Shown: positions 1 through 7,445, numbered from the stretch's first letter. The stretch is 27,662 nucleotides of DNA from Candidatus Hestiella acidicharens (GCA_015523575.1 WAJZ01000026.1:1-27662), one strand, 5' to 3'. Numbers and translations: made by a program. The notes: generated from the sequence alone by a model not told the origin.

Positions 1-65
1 CGGGATTTGAACCCGGGGCCTCTCGGGTGCAAGCCGAGCGCTCTTCCAGCCTGAGCTACCGGCCC
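1..65 (-). tRNA. tRNA-Ala(TGC), 3' end cut off by window edge
   Basis: Read on the minus strand the acceptor 5' side is GGGCCGG (65-59), followed by TA, a D arm closed by GCTC/GAGC, an anticodon stem CTCGG/CCGAG around the loop CTTGCAC (33-27), and a T arm with loop TTCAAAT. The anticodon TGC (31-29) decodes alanine. The last T-stem base and the 3' acceptor strand lie outside the window, so the G3-U70 identity pair cannot be verified, although G3 is present. No intron is visible in the part seen. It is transcribed away from the aIF2-beta gene. Confidence 0.93.
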
Positions 66-90
66 ACGCAATAAAATATGAGCTTTTGAG

Positions 91-98
91 TTAAAAAT
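91..98 (+). promoter_or_regulatory. Probable TATA element for aIF2-beta
   Basis: TTAAAAAT lies in the AT-rich gap between tRNA-Ala and the aIF2-beta gene, at a distance that would start transcription near 120, just upstream of the GAGGT ribosome-binding site at 131-135. This is inferred from spacing only. Confidence 0.35.
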
Positions 99-145
99 AA
101 TTTCTGTTTCGCTTAAGATTAATAACCTATGAGGTCAACATACCT

Positions 146-589
146 TTGGGATATGATATGAGCGAGGGCAAAGAAATATTGAAAGATTACGAGAAGCTCT
201 TATCTAGGGTGTATGAAAAGATCCCTCCAAAAAGTGGGAGTTCCGAACTTGAAATACCGGAACCTGAGCTCTTAAGGGTTGGGTCTCAAACAATAATAAT
301 GAACTTCAAAGAGATTTCACAAAAATTAAAGAGAGAGCCACAGCTACTATCAAAATATCTATTAAAGGAATTGGCTTCTGCAGGTTCATATGATGAGGGT
401 TCAGGAAGGCTCGTACTTAATGTTAAGGTGTCAAGGAAGGTTATACAGCAGCTACTTGACCTTTTTGTGAAATCCTACCTTAGGTGTCCTACATGTGGAA
501 GCATAGATACAAGGATAGAGCGTAGAGGAAAAGTGTGGGTTTTGGTATGTGAGGCATGCGGGGCTGAACAACCAGTAAAGCCATTTTAA
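146..589 (+). CDS. eif2b: Translation initiation factor aIF2, beta subunit
   Basis: This is the beta subunit of the heterotrimeric GTPase aIF2, which delivers initiator Met-tRNA to the small ribosomal subunit. The 147-residue length is usual for archaeal members, which lack the eukaryotic lysine-block N-terminus. The central part carries the aIF2-beta/aIF5 fold, with a segment beginning LLRVGSQTIIMNF near residue 43. The C-terminus has a four-cysteine zinc ribbon (C114, C117, C135, C138; CPTCGS...CEACGA). I chose the TTG at 146 because GAGGT at 131-135 lies ten bases before it; an in-frame ATG at 158 would shorten the protein by four residues. It is divergent from tRNA-Ala and followed by a separate operon. 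Confidence 0.94.
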   Translation: MGYDMSEGKEILKDYEKLLSRVYEKIPPKSGSSELEIPEPELLRVGSQTIIMNFKEISQKLKREPQLLSKYLLKELASAGSYDEGSGRLVLNVKVSRKVIQQLLDLFVKSYLRCPTCGSIDTRIERRGKVWVLVCEACGAEQPVKPF

Positions 590-714
590 GATAATAGAGA
601 TTTAAAAGAATTATGTGTTTTTTGTTTATTATGAGCAATTCTATAATTTTTTTAATCATTTCCAAGCAAAACCTATAATAGGAATAATTTAAAGTATTAA
701 GTGGGTGAGTAATA

Positions 715-2013
715 TTGTCAAGTATACCTACGAGGTTTGACGTTGTCGTAGTGGGGGCAGGTCCTGCAGGATCGGCAGCAGCATATCTACTAGCTAAGAA
801 AGGGTTCAGCGTTCTCTTAGTGGAAAGAGGGAAGGGGCTAGGGGATAAGAACATGTTTGGTGGAAAGGTATATGCACAACCAATAAGAGAAGTATGGCCA
901 GAGCTAGATAAAGAAGCACCAATACATAGATGGGTCACGAAGGAGAGAATCAGCATGGTTGATGGTGAAAAGGTTCTTACAGTAGAATATAGAACCGAAA
1001 AAAAGGTGAGCTTTGTAACATATTTAACTCAATTAACACAATGGATGATAAAAAAGGCGGAGGGAGCAGGAGCACTACTAGCGAGTGAAGTGACTGTAGA
1101 AGAGATCTTGATGAGAGACAATAGGGTAGTAGGTATAAGGAGTGGGCCTGACGTTATTGAGGCGGATGCTGTAATAGATGCTGAAGGGGTAAATAGGCTC
1201 CTTTTGGAAAGGCTTGGGCTGGTTAAAAAACTTGATCCTGATACCGTTGGGTTAGGCGTTAAGGAGGTGCTTAAGGTAGGAGAAGGTAACATAGAATCAA
1301 GGTTTGGCCTCGACAAAAAAGAAGGGTTAGCATGGGCTATAGTAGGTGACATAACTAAAGGCATACCAGGGGGTGGTTTTATATATACAAATAAAGATAC
1401 TGTGAGCATGGGGTTAGTTCTCCACCTATCAAAGAAGCTGTTAGATGAAGGAAGCTTTGAAGGCCATGTTTCTAGCCTAATAGAAGGTTTTAGGTTGCAT
1501 CCATACTTTAAGCCTTATTGGAAAGATGCTATAATATCTGAATATGGTGGACACCTAACAATAACGGATGCAATCAAATTTGCGCCAAGTAGGTTTGCCT
1601 ATCCAGGCCTACTGATAGCCGGAGATGCGGCAGGGCTTTTGTTGTCTTTAGGCTATACCTTTAGAGGAGTTGACTACGCTGTTTATAGTGGAAAGCTGGC
1701 TGCAGATGCAGTTGAGTATGCTAGAAATAACGGTGGGGTCAATTATGAAAACCTGCAGGTCTATGATGATTACATAAGGAAAAGTTTTATGTATGAAGAA
1801 ATAATGCGACACAGGGGTGCTATTACCTTGATGAACTCCTTTGAGTTAATGTCTAAGTATCCGAAGCTCTTAACGAAGGTTATGGAGAAGATGTTTGAAG
1901 CTGAGTATAAACACGAAGTAATATATAACTCGCTGCTTCAGGCATTAAAAGAGGAAGGCATCAGTCCATTTAATCTTATATCTCAAGCTTTTATGATGGT
2001 GAAGGGGATATGA
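715..2013 (+). CDS. fixC: FixC-type ETF:quinone oxidoreductase flavoprotein
   Basis: This 432-residue flavoprotein passes electrons from an electron-transferring flavoprotein toward quinone. The N-terminal Rossmann motif VVVGAGPAGSAAAYLLAKKG (near residues 10-29) binds FAD, and a second FAD contact AGDAAGLLLSLG lies near residue 303, as in the FixC/geranylgeranyl-reductase superfamily. A FixC role is favoured over geranylgeranyl reductase because fixX, fixA and fixB follow directly. The start is TTG at 715, five bases after GGTGAG (704-709). The stop overlaps the fixX start in ATGA. In Thermoproteota such EtfABCX sets are candidates for flavin-based bifurcation: NADH oxidation coupled to quinone and ferredoxin reduction. 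Bifurcation itself is inferred, not visible. Confidence 0.9.
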   Translation: MSSIPTRFDVVVVGAGPAGSAAAYLLAKKGFSVLLVERGKGLGDKNMFGGKVYAQPIREVWPELDKEAPIHRWVTKERISMVDGEKVLTVEYRTEKKVSFVTYLTQLTQWMIKKAEGAGALLASEVTVEEILMRDNRVVGIRSGPDVIEADAVIDAEGVNRLLLERLGLVKKLDPDTVGLGVKEVLKVGEGNIESRFGLDKKEGLAWAIVGDITKGIPGGGFIYTNKDTVSMGLVLHLSKKLLDEGSFEGHVSSLIEGFRLHPYFKPYWKDAIISEYGGHLTITDAIKFAPSRFAYPGLLIAGDAAGLLLSLGYTFRGVDYAVYSGKLAADAVEYARNNGGVNYENLQVYDDYIRKSFMYEEIMRHRGAITLMNSFELMSKYPKLLTKVMEKMFEAEYKHEVIYNSLLQALKEEGISPFNLISQAFMMVKGI

Positions 2014-2309
2014 GTCAGAGTAAAGGTGAGGAGAAGCCAATAAAATTGGAAGATATATTGCAAAGTGATGTGTGGGACGTGGATGAAGACCCTCATATAA
2101 TCGTTGACTCCGAGAAGTGCCTAGAATGCCCAACAAAGCCGTGCATTTATCTGTGCCCGGCCGGATGTTATGTAAAGGCCGGGGACAGGGTAATCTTTAG
2201 CTATGAAGGATGTGTGGAATGTGGTACTTGTAGAGTTATATGTCCAATGGATGCGGTTAAATGGAATTATCCAAAAAGTGGGAAAGGCATTCTGTATAGG
2301 TTTGCTTAG
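2010..2309 (+). CDS. fixX: FixX-type ferredoxin
   Basis: This is a 99-residue ferredoxin-like partner of FixC. Two cysteine clusters are visible: C37-x2-C40-x4-C45-x3-C49-P, and C68-x2-C71-x2-C74-x3-C78-P. The second is a standard 4Fe-4S motif; the first has an x4 spacing, as is usual in the FixX family, with an extra cysteine (C53) in PAGCY. The N-terminal 35 residues are hydrophilic and carry no membrane segment, so the protein is presumably cytoplasmic and peripheral to the quinone-reactive flavoprotein. The start overlaps the fixC stop (ATGA), and fixA follows after 15 bases, consistent with translational coupling. Confidence 0.93.
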   Translation: MSQSKGEEKPIKLEDILQSDVWDVDEDPHIIVDSEKCLECPTKPCIYLCPAGCYVKAGDRVIFSYEGCVECGTCRVICPMDAVKWNYPKSGKGILYRFA

Positions 2310-2324
2310 CGTGAGGTGTGCATC

Positions 2325-3173
2325 ATGAGAATAGTAGTGGGTATGAAATGGGTTCCCGGAACGACCTCGGTTAGAATAGATCCAAAAACAGGCACTTTGA
2401 TAAGGGAGGGGGTTCCCAGCATAGTTAATCCTCACGACATGCCTGCTGTCGAGCTTTCCCTGCGGCTCAAAGATAAGTATAAGGGAGAAGTTATTGCGAT
2501 ATCTATGGCACCTCCCCCTGCACTCAAAGGCTTGGAGTACCTTATAGGCATGGGAGTTGACAGGGGGATATTAGTTTCTGATAGGGCTTTCGCGGGTGCT
2601 GATACCTTAGCGACTAGCTATGTAATAGCAAAAACAATAGAAAAAATAAATAGAGAGATAGGGAAAGTTGACCTAGTTATATTTGGGCAGGAGACAATAG
2701 ACTCCAGTACTGCCCATATAGGGGCCCAGACTGCAAGCTGGCTAAATTGGCCCTATATCTATTATGTTCACGATGCCAAGTTTGTAGACAGCAAATTTGT
2801 AGTGGAAAGGGTTTTAGAGGACGCAGTTGAAGAATGGGAGGTAGAGCTACCTGCAATCATCGCAACTCACATGAAAGCACTCAAACCAAGGCCTGTAAGG
2901 CTAATAAATAAAATCAGGTATAAAGTAGAGAAACCCATAATGACTTGGACCAACGCCGAGCTAAAGTTGGATCCAAGGTGCATTGGATTGAAGGGTTCAC
3001 CTACAATAGTTTCTAAGACAGTAAACGTGCCAGAAGTGCCTAGGAAGAAAATAGTTTATACGCCGAAAAGTGGTGAGGATGCTGCAAAATGGATTATAGA
3101 GACCTTAATGAAGGATGATAAGGCTTCAAAAGTTCTCATGAAATATTTAAGTATGGAGGGTGAGGCTCAATGA
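2325..3173 (+). CDS. fixA: Electron transfer flavoprotein beta subunit (FixA)
   Basis: This is the small ETF subunit, which holds the nucleotide/flavin site facing the alpha subunit. The family pattern is clear: MRIVVGMKWVPGT at the start, IVNPHDMPAVELSLRLK near residues 36-52, and IFGQETIDSSTAHIGAQTA near residue 123, a hallmark of EtfB. I start at ATG 2325 because GAGGTG (2313-2318) lies six bases before it. The upstream in-frame GTG at 2316 overlaps that ribosome-binding site and would add only MCI. The predicted length is 282 residues. The stop overlaps the fixB start in ATGA. Whether the electrons are bifurcated depends on the flavin environment in the folded complex. Confidence 0.93.
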   Translation: MRIVVGMKWVPGTTSVRIDPKTGTLIREGVPSIVNPHDMPAVELSLRLKDKYKGEVIAISMAPPPALKGLEYLIGMGVDRGILVSDRAFAGADTLATSYVIAKTIEKINREIGKVDLVIFGQETIDSSTAHIGAQTASWLNWPYIYYVHDAKFVDSKFVVERVLEDAVEEWEVELPAIIATHMKALKPRPVRLINKIRYKVEKPIMTWTNAELKLDPRCIGLKGSPTIVSKTVNVPEVPRKKIVYTPKSGEDAAKWIIETLMKDDKASKVLMKYLSMEGEAQ

Positions 3174-4231
3174 GCTCCAACTGTAACATATGTCCTGAGT
3201 GGGATTGCCAAAAGTTAGAGGATTTCAAGAATGTATGGGTTGTGGGGGAAGTAGACGAAAACGGAATAACGGAAGCAAGTCTTCAAATGCTAACTCCAGC
3301 TAGTAAGATAGCCTCAAAACTTAACACAAAAATAATTGGTGTATTAGTAGGTTATAACGTTAAGAGGTTTGCCAATCAATTCATAGAGTATGGTGCTGAC
3401 GAGGTAATAGTACTTGATGACGAGAGGCTTTCGATGTATTCTCCCCACGTTTACGCTAGGGCAATAGCAGAGCTCGCTAAGGATCAAAAGCCAGCGGTAA
3501 TATTTATTTCGGCTACAATGAAAGGAAGAGAGCTGGGACCGTATGTTGCAAATACTCTGAGGGCGGGAATTACAGCTGATTGTACAGAGTTCGATGTAGA
3601 CGAAAAGACTAAAGATGTGCTTATGATTAGACCACCTTTTGGCGCCATCCTTTTGGCATATATAAAGACTCCAACTAGAAGGCCTCAAGTAGGAACTGCT
3701 AGGCCAAACGTTTTCAAGTTACCTCCAAGGGATCCGAATAGGAAGGGAAAGGTTATTGAAGTAAAAATAAAAGAGATAGAAAAACCTAAGACTAGGCTTA
3801 TTTCAAGGAAAATGCTACCAATTAGCGAAGTGCCTATAGAGAAGGCAGAGCTCCTTGTAAGCGGTGGAAAAGGTCTAGGAACAATAGAAGGATTTAACAT
3901 GTTAAAGGATTTGGCAAAAACATTAAATGCCCCTGTTGCAGGTACTAGAAAAGCTGTTGATATGGGCTGGATACCTCATGAGAAGCAAGTGGGTCAGACA
4001 GGTAAATCCGTTAAGCCTATATTATACATAGGGGTTGGTTTAAGCGGTGCTGCACAGCACACATTTGGTATAAGGGAAGCAGAGGTTGTTCTTGCAATAA
4101 ATAATGATCCAAATGCGCCTATATTTAACCAAAGCGATTATGGCGTTGTGGCTGATTTTAGAGAGGTTTTGCCAGCTCTAATAAAAGAGCTAAGCGAGTT
4201 AAAGAATAAACTAAAAGCAAAGGGGAGTTAG
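3170..4231 (+). CDS. fixB: Electron transfer flavoprotein alpha subunit (FixB)
   Basis: This is the large ETF subunit (353 residues), which binds FAD through its C-terminal domain. The signature is complete: VSGGKGLG near residue 230, QVGQTGKSVKPILYIGVGLS near residues 275-295, AAQHTFGIREAEVVLAINND and APIFNQSDYGVVAD. The N-terminus carries an unusual short cysteine set, C5-x2-C8-x4-C13 (NCNICPEWDCQ), ahead of the usual first strand VWVVGE. This might bind metal or an Fe-S cluster but is far shorter than the ferredoxin domain fused to some EtfA proteins. The start overlaps the fixA stop, with GGAGGGTGAGG just upstream. The FdhE-like gene follows after four bases. Confidence 0.93.
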   Translation: MSSNCNICPEWDCQKLEDFKNVWVVGEVDENGITEASLQMLTPASKIASKLNTKIIGVLVGYNVKRFANQFIEYGADEVIVLDDERLSMYSPHVYARAIAELAKDQKPAVIFISATMKGRELGPYVANTLRAGITADCTEFDVDEKTKDVLMIRPPFGAILLAYIKTPTRRPQVGTARPNVFKLPPRDPNRKGKVIEVKIKEIEKPKTRLISRKMLPISEVPIEKAELLVSGGKGLGTIEGFNMLKDLAKTLNAPVAGTRKAVDMGWIPHEKQVGQTGKSVKPILYIGVGLSGAAQHTFGIREAEVVLAINNDPNAPIFNQSDYGVVADFREVLPALIKELSELKNKLKAKGS

Positions 4232-4235
4232 TTTC

Positions 4236-4973
4236 TTGAATACAATTGAAGAATTTGTTTTTTCTTTAAGGAGATACAATCATTTAATAGGATTTAAAAT
4301 AGATATAGATGTAGCTAAGAAAATAGAGGAAATACAGCTGGGCATCATTAAAAATATCGAAACCATGTTTAATGAAATAGACCTTAGCGATTTGACCAGG
4401 TTTATCTCAAAACTATCAGAAAATGGCATGTTGCAAAGGTTTATACAAGAAGTTTCTGAGGCCATGGGAGAAGGCATAGAGGTTGCTGATGCTGACAAGG
4501 TGCTGAAAGAAGCGCTTGACGGTAACATGAATGTACGGGGAGCGAGAAGCTCCTTAATTGCGCTTCAGGCAGTCTCTAGGTTTTTTGCCGATAAATACCT
4601 AGGAACGAAGGGAGAAATAAAGAGAGAGTCTGCCTTTTGTCCTATTTGCGGGTCGGAAAGTAAGACGATGGTAAAGGAAGGCAATAGATATAAGATGATA
4701 TGTCATTTTTGTGGCTACAAGTGGACTGTATCCGAAGGTATCATTGTATGTCCCTATTGTGGGAACAAGGATAGCTTCAGCCTAGGTCTCTTTACTGACA
4801 AAGAGCGTAGGGTCGGGCTGGCCTATTGTCAAAACTGCGGAACTTCGTGGAGGATTGTGTTGGATGAAACGATAAAGGCACCTACTATAACTTTACCGTT
4901 AATAGCCATAGGAGCGGAGAAGTTCAGGGGTAGTCTGCCTAATGCTATAGATAGCGGTGTCGATAATGCTTAG
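4236..4973 (+). CDS. FdhE-like four-CxxC protein in the Fix/ETF operon
   Basis: The 245-residue protein has a helical N-terminal half and a C-terminal half with four CxxC pairs: C135/C138, C156/C159, C172/C175 and C198/C201. The order CPICGSES, MICHFCGYKW, VCPYCGNKD, YCQNCGTSW matches the FdhE family of formate-dehydrogenase accessory proteins, which fold as tandem rubredoxin-like knuckles and help mature Mo/W oxidoreductases. The TTG start at 4236 follows AGGGGAGTT and lies four bases after fixB, so the gene belongs to the ETF operon. No formate dehydrogenase is visible nearby, so the target is unknown. The last 75 bases overlap the 3' end of the convergent membrane-protein gene. Confidence 0.75.
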   Translation: MNTIEEFVFSLRRYNHLIGFKIDIDVAKKIEEIQLGIIKNIETMFNEIDLSDLTRFISKLSENGMLQRFIQEVSEAMGEGIEVADADKVLKEALDGNMNVRGARSSLIALQAVSRFFADKYLGTKGEIKRESAFCPICGSESKTMVKEGNRYKMICHFCGYKWTVSEGIIVCPYCGNKDSFSLGLFTDKERRVGLAYCQNCGTSWRIVLDETIKAPTITLPLIAIGAEKFRGSLPNAIDSGVDNA

Positions 4974-5462
4974 CAGGTTTATACTTATGCATGCTTGAAA
5001 TATTGAGATGGCAAATCCGAATGTAAATAAAGAAACCAGGGGATTCTTAAAAGTGCATTGGCTTTCTTTCCCATAGGAACTTTTTAGGCCCTCAATGATT
5101 TTCGATTCATAATAGTTGATTATGGGCATTCCTATTATTATAAAATAGAGCATCATCATAACGGCTATGATTATAATGTTTAAAATCATAGAATCCTTTT
5201 TACCAGAAATTATCTTGTCAATTCTTTTTAGAATTAATAAAAACGTAATTTCCATAGCAGAACCTACGAAAGCTAGCGTTAGTGCTATTGCAACTAAGAC
5301 AAGTGAGAGCGTTTTAGCGTGTAATAAAAGAGAGGCAAGTGCAACAATCATGGCGCTGCTCATCAGTATAGGAGGTATAGAGGGTTCTATAGAGGAGAAA
5401 TAGCTTTTAGAAGATTCAAGTATTCTTGCCCTATCCTCGTTGCTAGTATTTGGCTCTATCAT
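4899..5462 (-). CDS. Four-helix membrane protein, function unknown
   Basis: The 187-residue protein is not recognised. Four hydrophobic segments are visible, roughly residues 30-48, 52-78, 93-116 and 140-167, separated by short charged loops (for example KRIDKIISGKKDS near residues 79-91). The N-terminal 28 residues are polar. ATG 5462 lies three bases after the stop of the upstream nuclease gene, so the two are probably cotranscribed and translationally coupled. The last 24 codons overlap the convergent FdhE-like gene. Archaeal integral membrane proteins of this size are often lineage-specific; no enzymatic motif was seen. Confidence 0.7.
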   Translation of the reverse strand: MIEPNTSNEDRARILESSKSYFSSIEPSIPPILMSSAMIVALASLLLHAKTLSLVLVAIALTLAFVGSAMEITFLLILKRIDKIISGKKDSMILNIIIIAVMMMLYFIIIGMPIINYYESKIIEGLKSSYGKESQCTFKNPLVSLFTFGFAISIFQACISINLLSIIDTAIYSIRQTTPELLRSYGY

Positions 5463-5465
5463 CTT

Positions 5466-6470
5466 CTACCAGCCCAGGGTATTTTCCGGTTCGACTTTCG
5501 TGTCTATGTTCATAATCTTAGACAAATATTTTGCGGTATACCAAGCGTTGTTGCTTCTAGAGCCATCTATTATCACCCTTTTTGGCCTAGACTCCTTTAC
5601 ATACTCTATTATTTCCTTGAAGGTGGCATGGTCACTAAAAGAAACGTTGAATAGGTTATCTTTTATTCTTACAGCAATCCCCCTCATCTCCCATCCGGTC
5701 AGGTTTACATGAATTCCTTCAACCTTAATAAAATTGCGTTTCTTGAATGCATGCATAAAGACTATAGTTCCTGCATCAACAAGCTTTTTGTTGAAAAGAG
5801 AGACATCACCGATTGGTACGTTATAAAATTCAGAAGCTATCTTTGCCATCTTAATTGTTTTTTCATCAGCTAGGTACTTGTTTTTAATTCCCCTACTCCT
5901 TAATTCAATCATTATCTCTTGGAGCTTTCCATTATATCCATAGATCCAGATGGGCTTTTCACCTGAGTATTTCTCAATAATGTTGATTAGCGCCGCTAGT
6001 GCATCCCAGTCAGCCCATCCCCTTTGATATTTTAGGTTTCCATAAGTAGCGTCTAATACTAAAACATCAAGATCTCTTAGGGGTTCAGTGCCGGGCATCT
6101 TAAAATCTCCTGTATATCCAGAGATACCATTAACACTTTCTACAATAACTTGGGCACTACCGGCTATATGTCTAGACACCTTTAAGGTGATCTTGTCTTC
6201 TTCTATGCCAATCTCCCTGTTGTAATTTAGCCTTACTATCTTCTGCTCCGGTATCGCAAACCCTAATATTTTGAGAAACTCGTGCGTTATCGGGGTTGCT
6301 ACAATGAACATGCTTTCCTTAATGCTTCTCTTTAATCCTCTAATGTGGTCCTCGTGGGCATGCGTAACTACCCTCACAAGCCTCTTATAGAAGGAATCTA
6401 CAACAGTTTCATTACCTAATAAGATTGCCCCATTTTTCTCTACTTTTGCTATATGGTTGTAGCCATTCAT
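5466..6470 (-). CDS. Metallo-beta-lactamase-fold nuclease, mRNA 3'-end-processing-factor-like
   Basis: This 334-residue hydrolase belongs to the group that includes beta-CASP RNA nucleases and ligase-associated exonucleases. The metal-binding motif HAHEDH is at residues 37-42 (VVTHAHEDHIRGLKRS). Downstream are GYTGDFKMPGTE (motif 3), a VLDATYGN strand, the GYNGKLQE segment and a C-terminal FSDHATFKEIIEYV with the late histidine. The family cleaves RNA or DNA with two zinc ions; RNA versus DNA specificity cannot be decided from the sequence. The start is ATG 6470, five bases after GTGAT. A four-helix membrane protein follows after three bases, and tRNA-Tyr lies upstream on the same strand. Confidence 0.85.
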   Translation of the reverse strand: MNGYNHIAKVEKNGAILLGNETVVDSFYKRLVRVVTHAHEDHIRGLKRSIKESMFIVATPITHEFLKILGFAIPEQKIVRLNYNREIGIEEDKITLKVSRHIAGSAQVIVESVNGISGYTGDFKMPGTEPLRDLDVLVLDATYGNLKYQRGWADWDALAALINIIEKYSGEKPIWIYGYNGKLQEIMIELRSRGIKNKYLADEKTIKMAKIASEFYNVPIGDVSLFNKKLVDAGTIVFMHAFKKRNFIKVEGIHVNLTGWEMRGIAVRIKDNLFNVSFSDHATFKEIIEYVKESRPKRVIIDGSRSNNAWYTAKYLSKIMNIDTKVEPENTLGW

Positions 6471-6573
6471 GCTTTATCACTTTCATAAATTTAATGGTCC
6501 TTGGCTTTAAAATATCTTTCAGCAGTCCAGGCTTTAATTGAAAGCTGAACTTTTTCGTGTACTTCATTAAAAA

Positions 6574-6678
6574 TCCCGCCGCGGGGAATTGAACCCCGGA
6601 CCACCCGGTATCGGCTAGATAGGCCGATAGCGCCACGTCCCACTACAGCCGGGCGCTCTACCGCTGAGCTACGGCGGG
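6574..6678 (-). tRNA. tRNA-Tyr(GTA) with a 33-nt intron
   Basis: On the minus strand the acceptor stem is CCCGCCG/CGGCGGG (6678-6672 with 6581-6575) with discriminator A at 6574. The D arm is GCTC/GAGC, the anticodon stem CCCGG/CCGGG and the T arm loop TTCAATT. The loop begins CTGTAG, giving anticodon GTA (6646-6644), tyrosine. An insertion separates the halves of the anticodon loop; if spliced at the canonical 37/38 site the intron is 6642-6610 and the mature tRNA is 72 nt. The exact splice site can shift by a base or two. CCA is not encoded, and a short T tract follows. Confidence 0.92.
6610..6642 (-). other. Intron of tRNA-Tyr with internal hairpin
   Basis: The 33-nt insertion in the anticodon loop ends in a near-perfect hairpin, TATCGGC then the loop CTATCTA then GCCGATA, whose last base reaches the exon. 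Archaeal tRNA introns are removed by the splicing endonuclease at a bulge-helix-bulge. I could not draw a fully canonical one here, so the boundaries are approximate. Confidence 0.75.
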
Positions 6679-6735
6679 TCGTGTCACGCTATATTGTTGA
6701 TTGAAAAACTTAAGAGTTTTTCTCTTCTTCCACAA

Positions 6736-7083
6736 TTATCTAGTTATGCTCCTCATAAATGCCTTAGCCAAGTCTATGCATTCCCTATATAGATCTCTAT
6801 ATTCTTTGTCATTCTGTGTTTCTTTAGTAAAATACAGTAAAGAGGCAATTTCAACAGACCTCTTGCTGATAATTAATGAAATAAAGCAGCTGTCACTCAG
6901 CCTTATACTACAGGAGGTTATCTCACCAATAGATATTTTTGACGTACACTTTTCTTCTATGTTATTTTTGGCTTTACCTAGATCCTCATAATAATCAAAT
7001 ATATAGTTGGTTCCATCTTTAGTAAGTATCTTGTATGCATTTACTCCTTCATCAATATAGAGCTCTTCTATCAAAAATGGCAC
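6736..7083 (-). CDS. Unknown 115-residue protein
   Basis: I do not recognise this small soluble protein. It starts with a strand-rich segment (FLIEELYIDEGVNAYKILTK) and continues with charged helices, ending in a helix CIDLAKAFMRS. No cysteine pair or nucleotide-binding motif is evident. The GTG at 7083 has little in front of it, whereas a TTG at 7074 sits eight bases after GGTG, so the real start may be three codons further in. It follows the zinc-ribbon gene on the same strand after 16 bases, suggesting one transcript. tRNA-Tyr lies downstream. Confidence 0.6.
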   Translation of the reverse strand: MPFLIEELYIDEGVNAYKILTKDGTNYIFDYYEDLGKAKNNIEEKCTSKISIGEITSCSIRLSDSCFISLIISKRSVEIASLLYFTKETQNDKEYRDLYRECIDLAKAFMRSITR

Positions 7084-7099
7084 ACCAAATTATATTATG

Positions 7100-7360
7100 T
7101 CATTCTTCGACTAAAGGTGATGCTAATACAAGTTGAGAGCCACAATAAGGGCAACGGTATCCTAAGCGCTTTGCATCTGCTGCACAGAAATAAGCTTCAA
7201 TAGTCTTTGAGCACTTGGGGCACATATAAACAACTTCCTCATGCCTGCTACCTGGCTTTTGTCCGGAGAGATCCATATACCTACCACATATGCGACACCT
7301 TACCGTTACCCAACCTACATGGCCAGACGCATTGATTCCCTTTGCTAGTCCTATAGTCAT
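7100..7360 (-). CDS. Small multi-cysteine zinc-ribbon protein
   Basis: The 86-residue protein has three CxxC pairs, C22/C25 (CRIC), C47/C50 (CPKC) and C70/C73 (CPYC), plus a lone C59. The last pair sits in GYRCPYCGSQLV, a typical zinc-ribbon knuckle. It probably binds one or two zinc ions; a role in nucleic-acid or protein binding is only a guess. ATG 7360 follows GGTGGA by five bases, a good site. It is divergent from the secreted-protein gene across an 85-base gap holding a 14-bp palindrome, and probably heads a two-gene unit with the next minus-strand gene. Confidence 0.7.
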   Translation of the reverse strand: MTIGLAKGINASGHVGWVTVRCRICGRYMDLSGQKPGSRHEEVVYMCPKCSKTIEAYFCAADAKRLGYRCPYCGSQLVLASPLVEE

Positions 7361-7393
7361 ACCGTTCCACCAACATTATGTGTAGAATGGATG

Positions 7394-7407
7394 AGAATTT
7401 AAATTCT
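7394..7407. promoter_or_regulatory. 14-bp perfect palindrome in a divergent promoter
   Basis: AGAATTTAAATTCT lies between the divergent zinc-ribbon and secreted-protein genes. Its AATTTAAATT core could serve as a TATA element in both directions, or the dyad could be an operator. It lies about 40 bases from each start codon, which fits a shared core promoter. Confidence 0.45.
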
Positions 7408-7445
7408 ATATAGAACTGCTATAAAGCGAGGATTGGGTGGAAATA

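Noticed and set aside
489..956. 155-codon open frame on minus
   Set aside because: It lies antisense to aIF2-beta and fixC, spans their intergenic region, and has no family resemblance or ribosome site.
5167..5712. Two plus-strand frames of 78 and 90 codons
   Set aside because: They are antisense to the membrane protein and the metallo-beta-lactamase-fold gene, and have no start signals.
6412..6636. 74-codon frame on minus spanning tRNA-Tyr and the nuclease start
   Set aside because: It reads through half of the tRNA and out of frame with the nuclease gene.
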